A stretch of 64,000 bases of DNA, from assembly GCF_000331735.1 (NCBI RefSeq), contig NC_020126.1, forward strand, positions 10,286,587-10,350,586, in the 5' to 3' direction. The notes beneath the pieces are model-generated. The model was not told where the DNA came from, ran no database searches, and was given only the letters and a program-made list of their open reading frames with translations. Origin of the DNA: Myxococcus stipitatus DSM 14675. GTDB taxonomy: Bacteria; Myxococcota; Myxococcia; Myxococcales; Myxococcaceae. Position 1 is the stretch's first letter. Every line of letters begins with the position of its first letter. Shown piece by piece: positions 62,835 through 64,000 of this stretch. Made by a program: the position numbers and the translations under genes.

Positions 62835-62882
62835 AGAGTTCCCTCCCCACGGGGGAGGGTGCGGCAAGGGGTGAAAGCCCCG

Positions 62883-63101
62883 TCACGGCACCGGGTCGAT
62901 GCCACCGGGGTGGAAGGGCTGGCAGCGCAACAAGCGCCACACGGTGAGCCAGGAACCCTTGAGCCCTCCGTGCTTTTCCAGCGCCTCCATGGCGTAGGTG
63001 GAGCACGAGGGATAGAAGCGGCACACCTTCGGCAAAAGCGGCCCGAGGAACTTCCGGTAGAAGCGGATGGGCAGCGAGATGACGAAGGCGAGCGGGCTCA
63101 T
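62883..63101 (-). CDS. yidD: Membrane-protein insertion factor YidD
   Basis: A 72-residue protein with the family signature PRFYRKFLGPLLPKVCRFYPSCSTYAMEALEKHGG-type segment and ending CQPFHPGGIDPVP. The ATG overlaps the rnpA stop (ATGA). It is the usual small partner encoded between rnpA and yidC. Confidence 0.95.
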   Translation of the reverse strand: MSPLAFVISLPIRFYRKFLGPLLPKVCRFYPSCSTYAMEALEKHGGLKGSWLTVWRLLRCQPFHPGGIDPVP

Positions 63102-63520
63102 CTGGGAGGCTCCTTCGGCTTCGACTCGGCGGCCGGCGGGAGCCGCTGCAGCTTACGGGTGACACCGTCGAAGGCGCGGGACAGGTCCACGAAGGAGGCT
63201 TCCTTCGCGGATGAGCGCGCCACCAACACCACGTCCAGGCCCGAAGGCCATTGCATGCGGCGCTTGCGGAACAACTCGCGCAGCACGCGCCTGAGGCGCG
63301 CGCGCACTACCGCGTTTCCCACCTTGCTCGACACGGTGAGGCCAACACGGGAGTACGTCCGGCCATTGCGTTTGTAGAGAGCGAGGAGACAGTCGGAAGG
63401 AAGCTTCTGCCCACCGTCCTGCACCTCGAGGAACTCACGCCTGCTGAGCAGGCGAAGGGCCTTGGGGAAGCGCTGGTCTGCCGGGCCAGTCTGGCCCGGC
63501 GTCGCACCCTCGGCCCTCAC
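63098..63520 (-). CDS. rnpA: Ribonuclease P protein component RnpA
   Basis: A 140-residue protein. Motifs: RFPKALRLLSRREFLEVQDGG and VGLTVSSKVGNAVVRARLRRVLRELFR, the RNR-like core. The start is GTG 63520, twelve bases after rpmH; no other in-frame start codon is available before the conserved region. A strong hairpin lies within the first codons. It binds P RNA to process pre-tRNAs. The gene overlaps yidD. Confidence 0.95.
   Translation of the reverse strand: MRAEGATPGQTGPADQRFPKALRLLSRREFLEVQDGGQKLPSDCLLALYKRNGRTYSRVGLTVSSKVGNAVVRARLRRVLRELFRKRRMQWPSGLDVVLVARSSAKEASFVDLSRAFDGVTRKLQRLPPAAESKPKEPPR
63480..63500. other. Hairpin in the first codons of rnpA
   Basis: GCCGGGCCA (63480-63488) and TGGCCCGGC (63492-63500) form a perfect nine-pair stem with a three-base loop, inside codons 7-14 of rnpA and just downstream of rpmH. 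It might attenuate rnpA relative to rpmH. Confidence 0.6.
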
Positions 63521-63532
63521 AAGCAGACTCGC

Positions 63533-63685
63533 TTACTTCTTGGCAGCCGACACGACCAGCCGCTTGCGGCCCTTCGCGCGGCGGCGCTTGAGGACATCAC
63601 GGCCGGACTTGGTTCCGTTGCGCTTGCGGAACCCGTGGGTGCGGTTGCGGCGCAGCTTCGACGGCTGGTACGTGCGCTTGGACAC
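63533..63685 (-). CDS. rpmH: 50S ribosomal protein L34
   Basis: A 50-residue protein starting at GTG 63685 with AAGGAG eight bases upstream. The sequence contains KRTYQPSKLRRNRTHGFRKR, a G-T-K-SGRDVLKRRRAKGRKRL segment and ends VSAAKK, the classic L34 pattern. It is the first gene of the rpmH-rnpA-yidD-yidC-jag operon. L34 is translated from a short gene easily missed. Confidence 0.97.
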   Translation of the reverse strand: MSKRTYQPSKLRRNRTHGFRKRNGTKSGRDVLKRRRAKGRKRLVVSAAKK

Positions 63686-64000
63686 GGCTCGAACTCCTTG
63701 ATGAGGGGTGGCGCCTCCTACGGCTTCGGCGCGACCTGAACTAGGGAAAGGGCCGGGTCCGTAACCCCATTTCCGGGGTAAGTCAACGGAGGATCACCTC
63801 CGTCCGCCCCATTTCACCCCTCCGCGGCCCTCTTTCGCCTCGCGGAGGTTTTGCATTCCGCACCGTCAGTCAACCCCGGGCAGGCGGCCCCCATCCATGG
63901 GGGGGAGGAGATCGGATCTCCACAACCGTCGCGGATCGGCATGCCCGTTGCCGATCATCCACCCCCTGAAAAGATCCTTCTGCGGCGCGGCTTTGGGTCG
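63686..64000. promoter_or_regulatory. Region upstream of rpmH, possible edge of the origin
   Basis: These 315 bases lack a gene. They should contain the rpmH promoter. Weak DnaA-box-like matches occur (ATCTCCACA near 63917, TCATCCACC near 63955) together with GATC-containing stretches. In many bacteria rpmH is divergent from dnaA across the origin; the window ends before that can be seen. Confidence 0.35.

Overview
This window looks like a chromosomal segment from a myxobacterium of the Myxococcus/Corallococcus type, lying just to one side of the replication origin. The reasons are very high GC with GC-ending codons, Ser/Thr protein kinases, FHA-type sigma-54 activators, a bactofilin gene joined to parAB, and the origin-proximal series rpmH-rnpA-yidD-yidC-jag-mnmE ... 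mnmG-rsmG ... parA-parB-bacM. No rRNA, tRNA, IS element or CRISPR array was recognised.

Layout. 1-29.6 kb is accessory and regulatory: tandem beta-lactamase/TPR paralogs, an ECF sigma factor with its DGPF partner, a GlcD-like oxidase, a DJ-1/PfpI protein, a methyltransferase, a sigma-54 activator followed by a Cys-rich exported protein behind a sigma-54-like promoter, two Ser/Thr kinases, an ornithine-cyclodeaminase-like enzyme, a large exported protein with a c-type heme motif, an ankyrin protein, a ClC transporter, and the ergothioneine pair egtB-egtD. 29.6-32.4 kb (minus strand) is the operon parA-parB-bacM-lipoprotein, with very short gaps and translational coupling.

32.4-44.65 kb is the most striking part: about 12 kb with only two convincing genes. 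It holds an array of the parS palindrome GTTCCACGTGGAAC. By eye I count 31 exact copies between 35,601 and 39,366, ten more with one mismatch and one symmetric variant. Sites recur mostly every 74-81 bp in recently duplicated blocks and fade at the right end into degenerate copies that keep the same phase. A second, unrelated tandem array of about 72-bp units (43.77-44.65 kb) ends inside the 3' end of rsmG and resembles that gene end.

44.65-64 kb is the conserved origin-proximal core (rsmG, mnmG, mnmE, jag, yidC, yidD, rnpA, rpmH) interrupted by an MFS exporter, an M16 peptidase, a coiled-coil protein with 21-bp DNA repeats, a metallophosphoesterase, SppA, a GspE-N-like protein and a Uma2-family protein. 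Two perfect DnaA boxes lie at the start of rsmG. MnmE carries a roughly 100-residue His-rich insertion between its G4 and G5 motifs and lacks the G4 asparagine. The window ends upstream of rpmH, where dnaA/oriC may follow.

Functionally, the right half combines chromosome segregation (ParA, ParB, parS, bactofilin), wobble-uridine tRNA modification (MnmE/MnmG), rRNA methylation (RsmG), membrane insertion (YidC/YidD) and RNase P. All counts and coordinates were read by eye.
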